Shown one piece after another: positions 35,283-43,106 of a stretch of 64,000 nt of DNA (position 1 is the first letter of the stretch; each line of letters starts with the position of its first letter). Both the position numbers and the translations under genes were made by a program. The notes under the pieces are model-generated. The model ran no database searches. It saw only the letters and a list, made by a program, of their open reading frames with translations, and was not told where the DNA came from. This DNA is from Bradyrhizobium diazoefficiens (GTDB lineage: Bacteria > Pseudomonadota > Alphaproteobacteria > Rhizobiales > Xanthobacteraceae), in contig NZ_JAENXS010000001.1 of the NCBI RefSeq assembly GCF_016612535.1, forward strand, positions 868,001-932,000, read 5' to 3'.

Positions 35283-36887
35283 ATGACGAATCGCACATTC
35301 AAGACCGGCGAGAGCCGCGACCAGGCCAGTCTGCTTCCTGCCCGGATTGAGGACTATGTCGGGGCGGACAACCCGGTCCGGGCGATCGAGAGCTTCGTTC
35401 GTGTCCTCGACCTTGCCAAGCTCGGCTTTCGCCATGCTGAGCGCAAGGCTGAAGAGGTCGGCCAGCCGCCGTACGATCCGGCCGATCTGCTGAAGCTCTA
35501 CCTTTACGGCTACATCAACCGAATCAGGTCGTCGCGTCGGTTGGAGCGGGAGGCCTGCCGCAATCTGGAACTGATCTGGCTGCTGAAGAATCTGAAGCCG
35601 GGTTATCGGACGATCGGCAACTTCCGCAAGGAGAACTGGGCGGCTCTGAAGGCGGCCAACCGCAGCTTCGTGCTGCTGATGCGCGAACTCGGTCTTGTCG
35701 GCGGCAGCGTTGTTGCGATTGACGGCTCGTTCTTCCATGGTGACGCCAGCAAGGCCAGCATCTTTACGCGCAAGAGGCTTGCCGATCAGATCGCAAAGCT
35801 TGACCAGGAGATCGAGGCTTACGGCAAGTCCCTTGAGGACAATGACGCCGCGGAAGCCAAGAAGGCGGTCAAGGATGGGCCCGATGGCGGCGGTGAAGAT
35901 GGCGGCGACATCGGGGCGAAGGTCGCGGCACTGATGGCGAAGCGCTCGCGCGCACAAGCCGATCTTGCTCGGTTGGAAGAGAATGGCCAGACGCAGTTGT
36001 CCCTGACCGATCCGGATGCCCGGCTTCTGGTCAAGAGCGGCCAGGGGGTCGCAGGCTATAACGTGCAGACCGCCGTCGACGACAAGCACAAGCTCATTGT
36101 CGCCAGCGAGGTGGTGAACGACAGCAGCGATGTCGGCCAGCTCCATGCGATGGCCATGGCGGCAAAGGAAGCCCTCGAGGTCAAGACCCTGCAGGCGCTG
36201 GCAGATGAGGGCTATTACAGCAGTCGCGAACTGAAGGCCTGTGAGGACGATGGCATCACGGCCTATGTGCCGGTGCCGGAGGGCAACGCCCGGCTCGAAA
36301 AGCAAGGCCGCTTCGCCCTCAAGGACTTCAACTATGATGGCGCATCCGACACCTATCATTGTCCCGGCGGCCATCAGCTACATCCGATGAAGAGCAGGCA
36401 GGAGAACACCAGTGGCCGCATCGAGATCCGCTACGCGGCGCGCGGGGCGATCTGCAGGACCTGCCCGCTCAAGGTCCGTTGCCTCGGCTCGAACGCGGCT
36501 TACCGGACGATAGGTCGCTGGGAGCATGAAGACGTTCTCGAACGTCATCGCGCGCGGATGCAGGGCGCGGGCGAGCTGATGCGCCGTCGTTTTGGCATCG
36601 TCGAACATCCGTTTGGCACGCTCAAATGCCGTGCCGGCTATCGTCATTTCCTGGTCCGCGGCCTCGACAAGGTCCGCGGCGAGTGGAGTCTGATGGCGCT
36701 CTGCTACAATTTCACCCGCGTGCTCAACATTCTTGGGTTCGACGGGCTTCTGGCCGCGCTCGCAAAGACGCGTGCTACTTGCCGATGGACCCGCGTAGCC
36801 CTTTTGACGTGCATCCAGGTTGCTCTAGCCGCTCTCTGGACAAATATAGAGCTTCCCCTCGCAGTCAGCCGGCCCACGCTGGCCTGA
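35283..36887 (+). CDS. IS1182-family transposase (DDE)
   Basis: This 534-residue protein is intact. The N-terminal region has SLLPARIEDYVGADNPVRAI and YINRIRSSRRLEREACRNLE, typical of the IS1182 family. Candidate DDE residues are the Asp in VVAIDGSFFHG, the Asp/Glu in ALADEGYYSSREL, and the Glu in FGIVEHPFGTLK near the end. A cysteine cluster at CRTCPLKVRC lies in the insertion domain, and the C-terminal LMALCYNFTRVLNILG is characteristic. A coiled, charged insertion at about 165-220 is common in this family. It should be able to mobilise the element. Confidence 0.95.
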   Translation: MTNRTFKTGESRDQASLLPARIEDYVGADNPVRAIESFVRVLDLAKLGFRHAERKAEEVGQPPYDPADLLKLYLYGYINRIRSSRRLEREACRNLELIWLLKNLKPGYRTIGNFRKENWAALKAANRSFVLLMRELGLVGGSVVAIDGSFFHGDASKASIFTRKRLADQIAKLDQEIEAYGKSLEDNDAAEAKKAVKDGPDGGGEDGGDIGAKVAALMAKRSRAQADLARLEENGQTQLSLTDPDARLLVKSGQGVAGYNVQTAVDDKHKLIVASEVVNDSSDVGQLHAMAMAAKEALEVKTLQALADEGYYSSRELKACEDDGITAYVPVPEGNARLEKQGRFALKDFNYDGASDTYHCPGGHQLHPMKSRQENTSGRIEIRYAARGAICRTCPLKVRCLGSNAAYRTIGRWEHEDVLERHRARMQGAGELMRRRFGIVEHPFGTLKCRAGYRHFLVRGLDKVRGEWSLMALCYNFTRVLNILGFDGLLAALAKTRATCRWTRVALLTCIQVALAALWTNIELPLAVSRPTLA

Positions 36888-36901
36888 CTTCGATAATTAG
36901 T

Positions 36902-36927
36902 AGTTCTTGCTCAGTCTCTTCGGGCAA
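36902..36927. repeat. Right terminal inverted repeat of the IS
   Basis: agttcttgctcagtctc followed by ttcgggcaa; it is the reverse complement of the left end except for one base. Confidence 0.85.
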
Positions 36928-36938
36928 CGCAATCCCTT

Positions 36939-37018
36939 GTAACCCGTATGAAGCGAAGCGGAATGCGGGGACGCCACCGCGGATTGCGCTTCGCTCCATC
37001 CGGGCTACGGCTTGCGGC
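36939..37018. repeat. REP palindrome downstream of the IS
   Basis: gtaacccgtatgaagcgaag faces gcgcttcgctccatccgggc with inner arms gaatgcgggga and cggattgc. Same family as 23388-23465. Confidence 0.78.
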
Positions 37019-37082
37019 TTGACATCCGGCCCGCTTCCACGGCTGTTTGCTCCGCCGGACCACCGAACTCTGAGGACTATCA

Positions 37083-38231
37083 ATGCGCACTTCATCGGTC
37101 GGCGTCTTCAAGGTCGCCACCAGGGGCCCCGGCGACGTCTCCGGCCTCATGAGCCTGATCAGGTCCGGCACCATCGATCCGGCATCCATCCTGGCGATCC
37201 TCGGCAAGACCGAGGGCAATGGCGGCGTCAACGACTTCACCCGGGAATATGCGGTCGCCGCGCTGTGCACGGCGCTGGCGCCAAAGCTCGGCCTGACGCC
37301 GCATGAGGTCGAGCAGCGCATCGCCTTCGTGATATCGGGCGGGACCGAGGGCGTGCTCAGCCCGCACATCGCGGTGTTCACACGCTACGAGGTTGAGAGG
37401 CCGCCCGCCGGTATCTCCGGCAAGCGCCTGAGCATCGGCATGGCGCAGACCCGCGATTTCCTGCCTGAGGAGCTCGGCCGCTCCGCGCAGATCGCCGAGA
37501 CCGCCAAGGCGGTGAAGGCCGCAATGGAAGAGGCCGGCATCAGCGATGCCACTGATGTCCATTTCGTCCAGATCAAGTGCCCGCTGCTGACCAGCGAGCG
37601 TATCGAGGCGGCGACAATGCGCGGCAACAAGACCGCGACGACCAGCGCCTACAGCTCGATGGCCTATTCGCGCGGCGCCTCCGCGCTCGGCGTTGCGGTC
37701 GCGCTCGGCGAGGTTACCTCCGACATCCGTGACGAGGACGTGCTGCGGCGCTACGATTTGTTCTCGAACGTCGCCTCGACCTCATCAGGGATCGAGCTGA
37801 TGCACAATGTCGTCATCGTGCTCGGTAATTCGGACGCATCCGTGAGCGAATTCGAGATCGGGCATGCCGTGATGAGCGACGCGATCGACGCGCCTGCGGT
37901 GGTATCAGCGATGAAGAGTGTTGGCCTTGGTGTGGATCTTGGTGTGGATCTTGGTGTTGATCCTGGCATCGCCCCGCAAGCTGCCGCTGGCCGCGAGCTC
38001 GTCAACATCTTCGCCAAAGCCGAAGCTTCGCCTGATGGCACCGTGCGCGGCTACCGCCACACCATGCTGGAAGACACCGACATCAGCTCGACACGCCATG
38101 CCCGCGCCGCGGTCGGCGGCTTGATCGCCGGCCTTGCCGGGAGCGGCGCAGTCTACGTCTCCGGCGGTGCCGAGCATCAGGGGCCGGCTGGCGGCGGCCC
38201 GGTTGCGGTGATCGCGCGACTGTCTTACTGA
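37083..38231 (+). CDS. Cyanuric acid amidohydrolase (AtzD/TrzD/barbiturase family)
   Basis: This 382-residue enzyme belongs to the small ring-opening amidohydrolase family. The three Lys/Ser active-site sets of the threefold fold are visible: K42 (ILGKTEGNG) with S85 (VISGGTEG), K165 (VQIKCPLL) with S234/S235 (ASTSSGIE), and K312 (IFAKAEA) with S360 (YVSGGAEHQGPAGGGP). It opens cyanuric acid to carboxybiuret, which decays to biuret. It is about 19 residues longer than I expect, partly from an LGVD tandem repeat at about 282-293. An amidase gene follows 104 bases downstream. Barbiturase is the alternative, less likely function. Confidence 0.88.
   Translation: MRTSSVGVFKVATRGPGDVSGLMSLIRSGTIDPASILAILGKTEGNGGVNDFTREYAVAALCTALAPKLGLTPHEVEQRIAFVISGGTEGVLSPHIAVFTRYEVERPPAGISGKRLSIGMAQTRDFLPEELGRSAQIAETAKAVKAAMEEAGISDATDVHFVQIKCPLLTSERIEAATMRGNKTATTSAYSSMAYSRGASALGVAVALGEVTSDIRDEDVLRRYDLFSNVASTSSGIELMHNVVIVLGNSDASVSEFEIGHAVMSDAIDAPAVVSAMKSVGLGVDLGVDLGVDPGIAPQAAAGRELVNIFAKAEASPDGTVRGYRHTMLEDTDISSTRHARAAVGGLIAGLAGSGAVYVSGGAEHQGPAGGGPVAVIARLSY
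37926..37961 (+). repeat. In-frame 12-bp tandem repeat (three copies) inside the cyanuric acid hydrolase gene
   Basis: cttggtgtggat occurs twice, then cttggtgttgat, each encoding Leu-Gly-Val-Asp. It lengthens a loop without breaking the frame and looks like slipped-strand expansion. Confidence 0.85.
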
Positions 38232-38335
38232 CGCGGACCCCTCCGCCCGGTGCAACCCTGCCCTTCGCGCCGGCTCAGTTGATTCACCCGCGCCCTTGCG
38301 AAAAAGGTGACGCTGCACCTTGAGGATTGGACTTC

Positions 38336-39811
38336 ATGACTTTGCCGATGAGCTGGAATGAATGGGCGCAGCACGATGGCGTTGGCCTGGCGGCGCGAGT
38401 CCGCAAGGGCGAGCTGACGGCAAAGGACCTGGCACGGCAGGCCGCAGCCGCCGTTGCCAAGGTCAATCCGGCGCTGTCGGGCGTCGTCGAGCTGTTCGAT
38501 GACGTGATCGCCGATCCCGCCAGGGACGGTGCCAATCTCGCCGGCCCGTTCGCCGGCCTGCCCTTCCTGATGAAGGATCTGGGTCCGACCATGAAAGGCC
38601 GGCTCCAGGAGATGGGCTCGCTGCTGATGCGCGGCAATCGCGCGAGCGCCGACACCTTCCTGACCGGCAAACTCCGCCAGGCCGGCCTCAACCTGATCGG
38701 GCGCACCACGACGCCGGAATTCGGCGTCTGCAGCTCGGCCGACAATCCGGCGGTCTATGTCACCCGCAATCCCTGGAACACCGACTACACCACCTGCGGC
38801 TCGTCGGCAGGCAGCGCCGCGATGGTTGCGGCCGGCGTGGTGCCAATCGCCCACGCGACCGACGGCGGCGGCTCGATCCGCATTCCCGCCGGCGTCAACG
38901 GCAATATCGGGCTGAAGGTCTCGCGCGGCGTGTTCTCGCTGGCGCCGCACATGTCCGATCTCACTGGCCTGGTCTCGATCCAGGGCTGCCAGTCGCGCTC
39001 GGTGCGCGACACGGCAGCCTTCGTCGACCACGCCCGCGGGCCCGCGCCCGGCGAGTTCATGCCGTTCTGGACCACGGCGCAGCCATACTCCGAGATGATC
39101 AAGCGCGATCCGTCGAAACTTCGCATCGCGCTGTCCCACACCTGGGGCGACTACACCGCAACGCCTGAGATCGCAGCCGAGCTCGAGAAGACCGGCCGCT
39201 TCCTCGAAGGCCTCGGCCATCACGTCGACTACGCGCTGCCCGAGCTCGATTTCCGCGCCGCCTTCGCGGCGCAGACCACCTGCTACATCTCGAATTTTTC
39301 GGTGGTGATCTCCAACATGCTGGCCGCGCGCGGGCTGGAGCGGCCGCCGGAAGATCTGATCGAACCGATGAACATCCGGATCTGGGAAGCCGGCCGGCAC
39401 ACCAGCTTCGCCGATCGGGCGAAGATGCAAGGCGTGTTCAACACGACCTCGCGTGCCTTCGGCAGCTTCTTCGAGCAGTGGGACGTGATCCTGACGCCGA
39501 TCACCGCGCTGCCGACGCCGAAGGTCGGCACCAAGGAATATCTCACCATCTCCGACAATCCCGACGTGCTCGACTGGTTCGGCAATCTCTGGCGCTTCTT
39601 CGCATTCACGCCGCTCGCCAATCTCTGCGGCATGCCGGCGATCTCGATGCCGATGGCGGCACAAGACCACGGCCTGCCGCTCGGTATCCAGGCGATCGGG
39701 AAGCAGGCCAATGACGGCCTGCTGCTGCAGCTCGCCGCCCAGATCGAGCGCGCGCTCGAAGGCAAGTGGAATGGCGGGAAGACGCCGAAGGTCCACGTGA
39801 CCAAGGCGTAG
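38336..39811 (+). CDS. Amidase signature-family hydrolase
   Basis: From the ATG at 38336, preceded by ttgaggattgg, the protein has 491 residues. The Ser-cisSer-Lys triad is visible: K80 in PFLMKDLG, the cis-Ser in TTCGSSAGSAAM (156 or 157), and the nucleophile S180 in TDGGGSIRIPAG. It hydrolyses an amide bond in the cytoplasm. Its position just after cyanuric acid amidohydrolase makes a ring-opening product such as carboxybiuret, biuret or allophanate a possible substrate, by analogy to AtzE/AtzF, but general amidases of this type are also common. Confidence 0.87.
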   Translation: MTLPMSWNEWAQHDGVGLAARVRKGELTAKDLARQAAAAVAKVNPALSGVVELFDDVIADPARDGANLAGPFAGLPFLMKDLGPTMKGRLQEMGSLLMRGNRASADTFLTGKLRQAGLNLIGRTTTPEFGVCSSADNPAVYVTRNPWNTDYTTCGSSAGSAAMVAAGVVPIAHATDGGGSIRIPAGVNGNIGLKVSRGVFSLAPHMSDLTGLVSIQGCQSRSVRDTAAFVDHARGPAPGEFMPFWTTAQPYSEMIKRDPSKLRIALSHTWGDYTATPEIAAELEKTGRFLEGLGHHVDYALPELDFRAAFAAQTTCYISNFSVVISNMLAARGLERPPEDLIEPMNIRIWEAGRHTSFADRAKMQGVFNTTSRAFGSFFEQWDVILTPITALPTPKVGTKEYLTISDNPDVLDWFGNLWRFFAFTPLANLCGMPAISMPMAAQDHGLPLGIQAIGKQANDGLLLQLAAQIERALEGKWNGGKTPKVHVTKA

Positions 39812-39816
39812 CTGCG

Positions 39817-41043
39817 CTAGCCTTTGTCTTTGCCGGCCATCCGTACAATCGCCTTGTCAGCACGCCCGCGCGAGACGCCATGTTCTGCGAGCAGACGCGC
39901 CGCAGGACTTCGCGTTTCCGGAAACAGGGCAATTAGTGCGCTCGCGCCGGTCACGGCGGTGTAACCCACCTCCTGGGCGTGGAGCGCGGCGCGCTGATCG
40001 ACGCGATTGAATGCCGCCGTGGGCTCGGCGCCACCGACCTCGGTTACGATATGTTTGAGATCGTTGTCGAGATATTGCACGAGGCCCTGCCTCAGGCCCG
40101 CGAGATCGGCGTCGCAGTCCCGCATCACAGCGGATGCTTCCGCATCATCGATCAGGGCGAGTAGCAGATGCTCAAGCGTTGCGTATTGATGGTGACGCCG
40201 ATCAGCGTGATTGAGCGCCTTCCGTAGCGTGACCGCGTAATTTGCTGAAACCGGGCGCTGCGGCAGGTCGAGCAATGCTTCGATGCGTTCGAGCCGGTTC
40301 ACGGGATCAAGCGTCGCCAACAGCTCGTATTTGTCCCTGACCGGCAACTTCATCCTCGTCGCAACGATATCAGCGATCTGTCCGGGATCACGGGTCTGAT
40401 CGAAGAACAGCCAGATGTCAGGCACCAGAATTCCGTGCGCCGCCGTGTAATCCTGAAAGCGCTGATAGATCCGTCGGATCAGATCCCGCGCATCGCGGAC
40501 CGCTCCCTCGGCGACGTCAGCGACTTCGGCCTGATAGGCGACCGTTTCGGCGGCAAAGCTGCGTAGCGCAACACGTCGAAGTCCACGCGTCAGCACCCTG
40601 AGCGTGCCGTCGCCGAGCGGTTCGAGTTCGAGCAGCTGGGCCAGGATGCCGATCTCGTACACATCCGCAAGACGAGGCTCATCGACGGTCGCCTCTCGCT
40701 GGATCGCCACCACGACCTCCCGACCGCCTTCAAACGCCTGGTTCAGGGCCTGGACCGTTTTCTCGCGTGCCACGTACAGCGGGTAGGTCGCGTTCGGAAA
40801 TGGAACGAGATCGCGCAACGGAATGGCCGGATAGACCGCCGTTGTCGTCTTCAACTGTGCAATCGGCACAGCCGTGTCACGGCGCTCGGCGTGAAGCAGG
40901 GCCGACAACGTGTTCCAGTCGGCAACGCCGAGCATCCTCGACACCAGTTCGAGGCTCTCGCTGTGACTGATGGTGACGGTCTTGGTGGTCAGGGATTCGC
41001 GCAGGGTCTGCGCCATGGCCTTGGCATCGCGAAAATCGCGCAT
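39817..41043 (-). CDS. Glyoxalase_8-like / Lon N-domain / Clp N-domain fusion without ATPase or protease
   Basis: This 408-residue protein joins three modules. Residues 1-50 (RDFRDAKAMAQTLRESL; SHSESLELVSRMLGVADWNT) match the short Glyoxalase_8-type (PF20066) segment. Residues 72-260 form a Lon substrate-binding domain (YPAIPLRDLVPFPNATYPLY; DVYEIGILAQLLEL; RVLTRGLRRVALRSF). Residues 268-405 contain two Clp-N repeats (LNHADRRHHQYATLEHLLLA; ALHAQEVGYTAVTGASALIA). There is no Walker motif or Ser-Lys dyad. Substrate selection for a separate AAA+ protease is a reasonable guess. It converges with the amidase gene, with a five-base gap. Confidence 0.83.
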   Translation of the reverse strand: MRDFRDAKAMAQTLRESLTTKTVTISHSESLELVSRMLGVADWNTLSALLHAERRDTAVPIAQLKTTTAVYPAIPLRDLVPFPNATYPLYVAREKTVQALNQAFEGGREVVVAIQREATVDEPRLADVYEIGILAQLLELEPLGDGTLRVLTRGLRRVALRSFAAETVAYQAEVADVAEGAVRDARDLIRRIYQRFQDYTAAHGILVPDIWLFFDQTRDPGQIADIVATRMKLPVRDKYELLATLDPVNRLERIEALLDLPQRPVSANYAVTLRKALNHADRRHHQYATLEHLLLALIDDAEASAVMRDCDADLAGLRQGLVQYLDNDLKHIVTEVGGAEPTAAFNRVDQRAALHAQEVGYTAVTGASALIALFPETRSPAARLLAEHGVSRGRADKAIVRMAGKDKG

Positions 41044-41225
41044 CGGTTGGTCCTCTGCATGAGCGATCCAGGAGTGTCAGGTGGTTGCGTTGCTGACCCG
41101 GTCGCTCGGGCAAAGGGAAGCCGATCAGGGCTCGATACGTTCACCATTCCACGAGGGGGCAACCGGCAGGTCGTATCAACCTGCGTAAAAGGTGGCGCAA
41201 AGACAAATGGCTGTCAATCGCGATC

Positions 41226-41543
41226 TCAATTCTTCATCGCCGGGATCGCCTCCATCGGCTGCTGCTGCCCTAGCTTCAACATTGCGAGCGCCTTATCGAG
41301 CGCTTCGCGCAAGGCGAGCGCCGCGGCCGGGCTGCAGCGCAGATGCGCGGTCTGGACCACGTCGACCCTGACGGCGGCGCCGACCGGCAGCAGCAGGTTC
41401 GCGGCGAGCTCGATCTGGATGGCACCGTTATGATGGCCGAAGCAGGAGGCCCCGTCGAAATAGATGATCGGCGCCCGCTCGGAGCTGGAGCTCGAAATGG
41501 TGACGGGCCCCTGGTTGGCGGCAGGTGTTTCGGGGTCAGCCAT
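41226..41543 (-). CDS. Small protein of unknown function (105 aa)
   Basis: The ATG at 41543 follows gaggagtattcc (ribosome site). The product has a Ser-rich N terminus, then IYFDGASCFGHHNGAIQIEL, LLPVGAAVRVDVVQTAHLRC and a helical end ALALREALDKALAMLKLGQQ. The pattern of two beta pairs plus a helix vaguely recalls DUF3467, but I cannot assign it. The open frame continues upstream without protein character. It is divergent from the thioesterase gene at 41701. Confidence 0.68.
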   Translation of the reverse strand: MADPETPAANQGPVTISSSSSERAPIIYFDGASCFGHHNGAIQIELAANLLLPVGAAVRVDVVQTAHLRCSPAAALALREALDKALAMLKLGQQQPMEAIPAMKN

Positions 41544-41700
41544 GGAATACTCCTCGCGGGCAGGGAACGGACGCCCACCATCGTTGCTTCGGCCGGCCCT
41601 GTCGAGGCCAAACCGGGCTTGCAAGCCGACCTTGCAGACCCACTGTCCGGCGACGCATGCGGGTTTTGCGCGGCGCACGGCACTGGTCTAGAACGTCACC

Positions 41701-42609
41701 ATGTCCACATCACCGTCCGCGCTTCCCTTCGAGGAACTCGCCGAGGCCATCAAGGGCCGCCGCTCCGATTACGGCCATATCAGCGGGCTCCAGCTCGACC
41801 GGTTCGCGCCGGGCGAGGCCTGGTCGAGCCTGCCCTATCGGCCGGTCTTCGTCGGCGACACCGAGACCGGCGTGCTGCATGGCGGCGTCGTCACCGCGAT
41901 GCTGGACGAGAGCTGCGGCATGGCAGTGCAGCTCGCGCTCGACGGCACCAGCGCGATCGCGACGCTCGATTTGCGCATCGACTACCAGAAACCGGCGACG
42001 CCCGGCCTCGCCATCAAGGCGCATTCGGTCTGCACCCGCACCACCCGCTCGATCGCCTTCGTGCGCTCCACGGCCTACCAGGACTCCGAGGATGATCCGG
42101 TGGCGACCGCGACAGCCTGCTTCATGATCGGCGCCAACCGCACCAACATGCTTGCGGACCGCAGGATGGAGTCGCGCAGCATTCCGACGCTGGAGGCGCC
42201 GGAGGATCCGGACGGCCCGTTCGCCAACAGCCCGTTCGCGCGCTGTCTCGGCATTCGCGTCAACGACGACGGCACGCTGACGATGCCGTTCTCGCCAAAG
42301 ATCATCGGCAACCCGATCCTCCCCGCGATCCACGGCGGCATGACCGGCGCCTTCCTCGAGACCACCGCGATCCTCGGCGTGCGGCGCGAGCTCGGCATCG
42401 CGACGCTGCCCAAGCCGATCGGGTTAACGATCAACTATCTGCGCTCCGGCCGTGCGCTGGACACCATTGCCAATGTCTCGATCGTGAAACAGGGCCGGCG
42501 TATCGTCGCGTTCGAGGCGCGGGCCTGGCAGGACGATCCGGACAAGCCGATCGCCTCTGCCTTCGGTCATTTCATGCTGCGCCCGACGCCTGGAAACGAC
42601 GAGGAATAG
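41701..42609 (+). CDS. Double-hotdog PaaI-type thioesterase
   Basis: This 302-residue protein carries two 4HBT hotdog domains in one chain. The first half has TGVLHGGVVTAMLDESCGMA and ATLDLRIDYQKPATPGLAIK; the second has LPAIHGGMTGAFLETTAILG and GLTINYLRSGRALDTIANVS. HGGV/T-D in the first half and HGGM/T-E in the second are the usual active-site loops. It probably hydrolyses acyl-CoA thioesters, forming the dimer-like unit within one polypeptide. There is no pathway neighbour to show the substrate. Confidence 0.9.
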   Translation: MSTSPSALPFEELAEAIKGRRSDYGHISGLQLDRFAPGEAWSSLPYRPVFVGDTETGVLHGGVVTAMLDESCGMAVQLALDGTSAIATLDLRIDYQKPATPGLAIKAHSVCTRTTRSIAFVRSTAYQDSEDDPVATATACFMIGANRTNMLADRRMESRSIPTLEAPEDPDGPFANSPFARCLGIRVNDDGTLTMPFSPKIIGNPILPAIHGGMTGAFLETTAILGVRRELGIATLPKPIGLTINYLRSGRALDTIANVSIVKQGRRIVAFEARAWQDDPDKPIASAFGHFMLRPTPGNDEE

Positions 42610-42676
42610 GCGTATTTTACTTGACGGCCGCAGTTCCGGCCACAACGATAGCGCGTTCCCCGCGAGAGGTATTGGG

Positions 42677-43042
42677 TTGCGGCATCCGCTTGACATCGTT
42701 GCCATGTTCGCCGCGCTCTGGCTGCTGGCGTCGATGGTGCTCGACGCGCTGACGCCGAAGGAGCTGACGGCGGTCATGATCGGCATTGCGATCGGCCCCG
42801 CCATCGTCATCACCGCCGTATTCTATTATCTCCGTTGCCCGCGGACGGATTTCGCCGTGATGTTTGCCGCGTTGTGGATCATCTCCGACATCGCCATGGC
42901 ATTCATCTCACCGACTGAGCTGCCGCATTTCCTGATCGTGCTCGGCTTCATCCCGGCCCTGCTGATCGGCATCGTGCTGCACTGGCAGCGCTTCCAGCGC
43001 CGCCACGAACGGCTGCCCGTGCCGTCAGCGAAGCGGGGCTGA
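42677..43042 (+). CDS. Small polytopic membrane protein (121 aa), function unknown
   Basis: Translation begins at a TTG after gcgagaggtattggg. The protein has four hydrophobic helices in two pairs (FAALWLLASMVLDALTP; IGIAIGPAIVITAVFYYL; FAALWIISDIAMAFISP; LIVLGFIPALLIGIVL). The first and third helices are alike, suggesting an internal duplication of about 65 residues. I do not recognise the family. It may be cotranscribed with the upstream thioesterase, 67 bases away. Confidence 0.66.
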   Translation: MRHPLDIVAMFAALWLLASMVLDALTPKELTAVMIGIAIGPAIVITAVFYYLRCPRTDFAVMFAALWIISDIAMAFISPTELPHFLIVLGFIPALLIGIVLHWQRFQRRHERLPVPSAKRG

Positions 43043-43060
43043 GGAAGCGCAGTCGGAGTT

Positions 43061-43083
43061 ACCTCTCCCCGTTGGGGAGAGGT
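43061..43083. terminator. Hairpin between convergent genes
   Basis: acctctcccc-gtt-ggggagaggt is a perfect 10-bp stem in the 64 bases between stops at 43042 and 43107. It could end both transcripts; there is no long T-run. Confidence 0.6.
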
Positions 43084-43106
43084 GAAGCAAACGCCCTCAG
43101 CCGAAA

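Larger units (their letters stand above)
35223..36927 (+). mobile_element. IS1182-family insertion sequence, complete
   Basis: The element is about 1.7 kb and encodes one intact transposase. Its ends match as terminal inverted repeats: 25 of 26 bases agree between 35223-35248 and the reverse complement of 36902-36927, with a shared core of gagactgagcaagaact. I see no direct target duplication. The outermost ttgcccga / tcgggcaa may belong to a palindromic target instead of the element. It sits between the dispersed repeat block and another REP unit. Confidence 0.9.

Noticed and set aside
34753..35286. Open frame of 177 codons upstream of the transposase
   Set aside because: The product is Arg/Ser/Pro rich and runs through the dispersed repeat block into the IS left end; it is not a plausible protein.
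37921..37965. CRISPR-like or regulatory direct repeats
   Set aside because: Only three 12-bp units exist, they are contiguous with no spacers, and they lie in frame in a coding sequence.
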